Shown here piece by piece: positions 63,478-64,000 of a stretch of DNA of 64,000 nt (positions within the stretch are counted from its first letter, which is position 1; each line of letters starts with the position of its first letter). Below the pieces are notes generated by a model. The model was given only the letters and a program-made list of their open reading frames with translations, did not search any database and was not told the DNA's origin. The translations under genes were made by a program, and so were the position numbers. The stretch covers positions 1,054,001 through 1,118,000 of the forward strand of contig NZ_CP039734.2 of the NCBI RefSeq assembly GCF_011769985.2. Reading direction: 5' to 3'. The DNA is from Sulfurospirillum diekertiae. GTDB lineage: Bacteria; Campylobacterota; Campylobacteria; Campylobacterales; Sulfurospirillaceae.

Positions 63478-64000
63478 TTACGAAGCTACGGTTTGAAGAA
63501 ATTCGGTTTTGAGCTTTTCGTAAGGCAGATAACGACCAATGACGACAAGTAAAGATTTGCGCTCGCCCTCAAAAGGTGCTCCAAAATCAAAGCCAACGAC
63601 TTTATGAACCCCTTGAACAATTAACCGTCGCTCATCGCTAGAAACCGCTAAGACACCTTTGTAGCGTAGCATATCGTTTCCATACTCTTCAACAAGGTTT
63701 TCCATAAAGGTACCGATTTTTTTGATATCAAGTTCTCCCGCCTCAAAGACATAGGAAGTAATATCATCATTCCAAGATTGTGTCTGTTTTTGAGCACTAA
63801 AACTCTTAAATTGGATGTTTTGAACATCACGAGCTTGATAGAAACCTTGGTTTACATGTAAAGCATCACTCAGATCAAACGCTCCAATTCCTATCCAAAT
63901 CTCTTTTGGGAGTGCGCCATTAAATGCTTCAAAAATCTCAGCTTTAGAGTTGATGGCATTAACACGTGAGAGTACACGCTCTTTATGCGTTTCATCAACG
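63478..64000 (-). CDS. CobW/COG0523-family GTP-binding metallochaperone (partial)
   Basis: The visible C-terminal 173 residues run in from the right edge without a start, beginning around VDETHKERVLSRVNAINSKA. The closing domain MLRYKGVLAVSSDERRLIVQGVHKVVGFDFG is the CobW C-terminal signature. The GTPase core with the nucleotide motifs and the CxCC metal site is outside the window. COG0523 proteins deliver zinc, cobalt or other metals to client enzymes. The 12-mer at 63851-63862 encodes LHVN in this gene. Confidence 0.88.
   Translation of the reverse strand, partial: VDETHKERVLSRVNAINSKAEIFEAFNGALPKEIWIGIGAFDLSDALHVNQGFYQARDVQNIQFKSFSAQKQTQSWNDDITSYVFEAGELDIKKIGTFMENLVEEYGNDMLRYKGVLAVSSDERRLIVQGVHKVVGFDFGAPFEGERKSLLVVIGRYLPYEKLKTEFLQTVAS

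Noticed and set aside
63648-63830. Separate 60-residue gene on the minus strand
   Set aside because: It lies in another frame of the CobW-family gene, whose frame stays open to the window edge and matches the family.

Overview
The window reads as a low-GC chromosome segment of a free-living, anaerobic or microaerobic Campylobacterota bacterium, most like Sulfurospirillum. This is inferred from gene content: Mo-nitrogenase genes with their own sigma-54, a group 4-type [NiFe] hydrogenase operon, many chemoreceptor and c-di-GMP proteins, and epsilonproteobacterial-style RpoN and NifQ. No rRNA, tRNA or CRISPR array was recognised.

Layout. 1-2.9 kb: the end of a nif cluster (nifZ, two ferredoxin-like genes, rpoN, nifQ). 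2.9-25.6 kb: accessory and metabolic genes (acetyltransferases, OXA-type beta-lactamase, c-di-GMP enzymes, a MotA/OmpA-like pair, CHAD protein, a SIR2-like DUF4917 protein, PhzF, three DMT exporters, an AraC regulator, a fluoroacetate-dehalogenase-like hydrolase, a frameshifted Crp/Fnr regulator, a D-amino-acid transaminase, a MocR regulator with a divergent FMN protein). 25.6-32.4 kb: a patchwork of small genes set among two families of dispersed repeats, gene remnants, a chemoreceptor with a G9 tract before its start, a complete IS5-family element, and a small monooxygenase gene with integron-cassette-like edges. 32.9-37.5 kb: nifH, an unidentified 119-aa gene, nifD and nifK behind a sigma-54 promoter. 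37.6-40.8 kb: an IS21-family element between two truncated genes. 40.9-49.5 kb: histidine phosphatase, two-subunit GMC dehydrogenase, a Cys-Gly-rich exported peptide with DoxX protein and two-component system, an acetyltransferase-nitrilase fusion and RNase H. 49.5-52.7 kb: coiled-coil proteins, chemoreceptor, orphan TupA-like protein. 52.9-57.5 kb: a seven-gene operon for a soluble-looking group 4-type [NiFe] hydrogenase with HypA and a GltD-like flavoprotein. 57.7-64 kb: HD and NYN proteins, a MarR-controlled exporter operon, a frameshifted SlyD, an aminotransferase and a partial CobW-type GTPase.

The most striking signal is not a gene. The 12-bp palindrome TTTACATGTAAA occurs 28 times exactly (about one per 2.3 kb, against roughly 0.015 expected from base composition), plus about a dozen one- or two-base variants. 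Nine exact copies begin within 10 bases after a stop codon, several form the core of terminator hairpins, and others lie inside genes, where they impose the same short peptides (LHVK or FTCK) on unrelated proteins. This looks like a genome-wide signal, such as a DNA-uptake sequence, a chromosome-organising protein site or a standard 3'-end element, whose role cannot be settled from sequence alone.

Three genes (Crp/Fnr, istB, slyD) are each broken by one extra base in an A tract. This is either a shared mutational or slippage feature or homopolymer error in the assembly.
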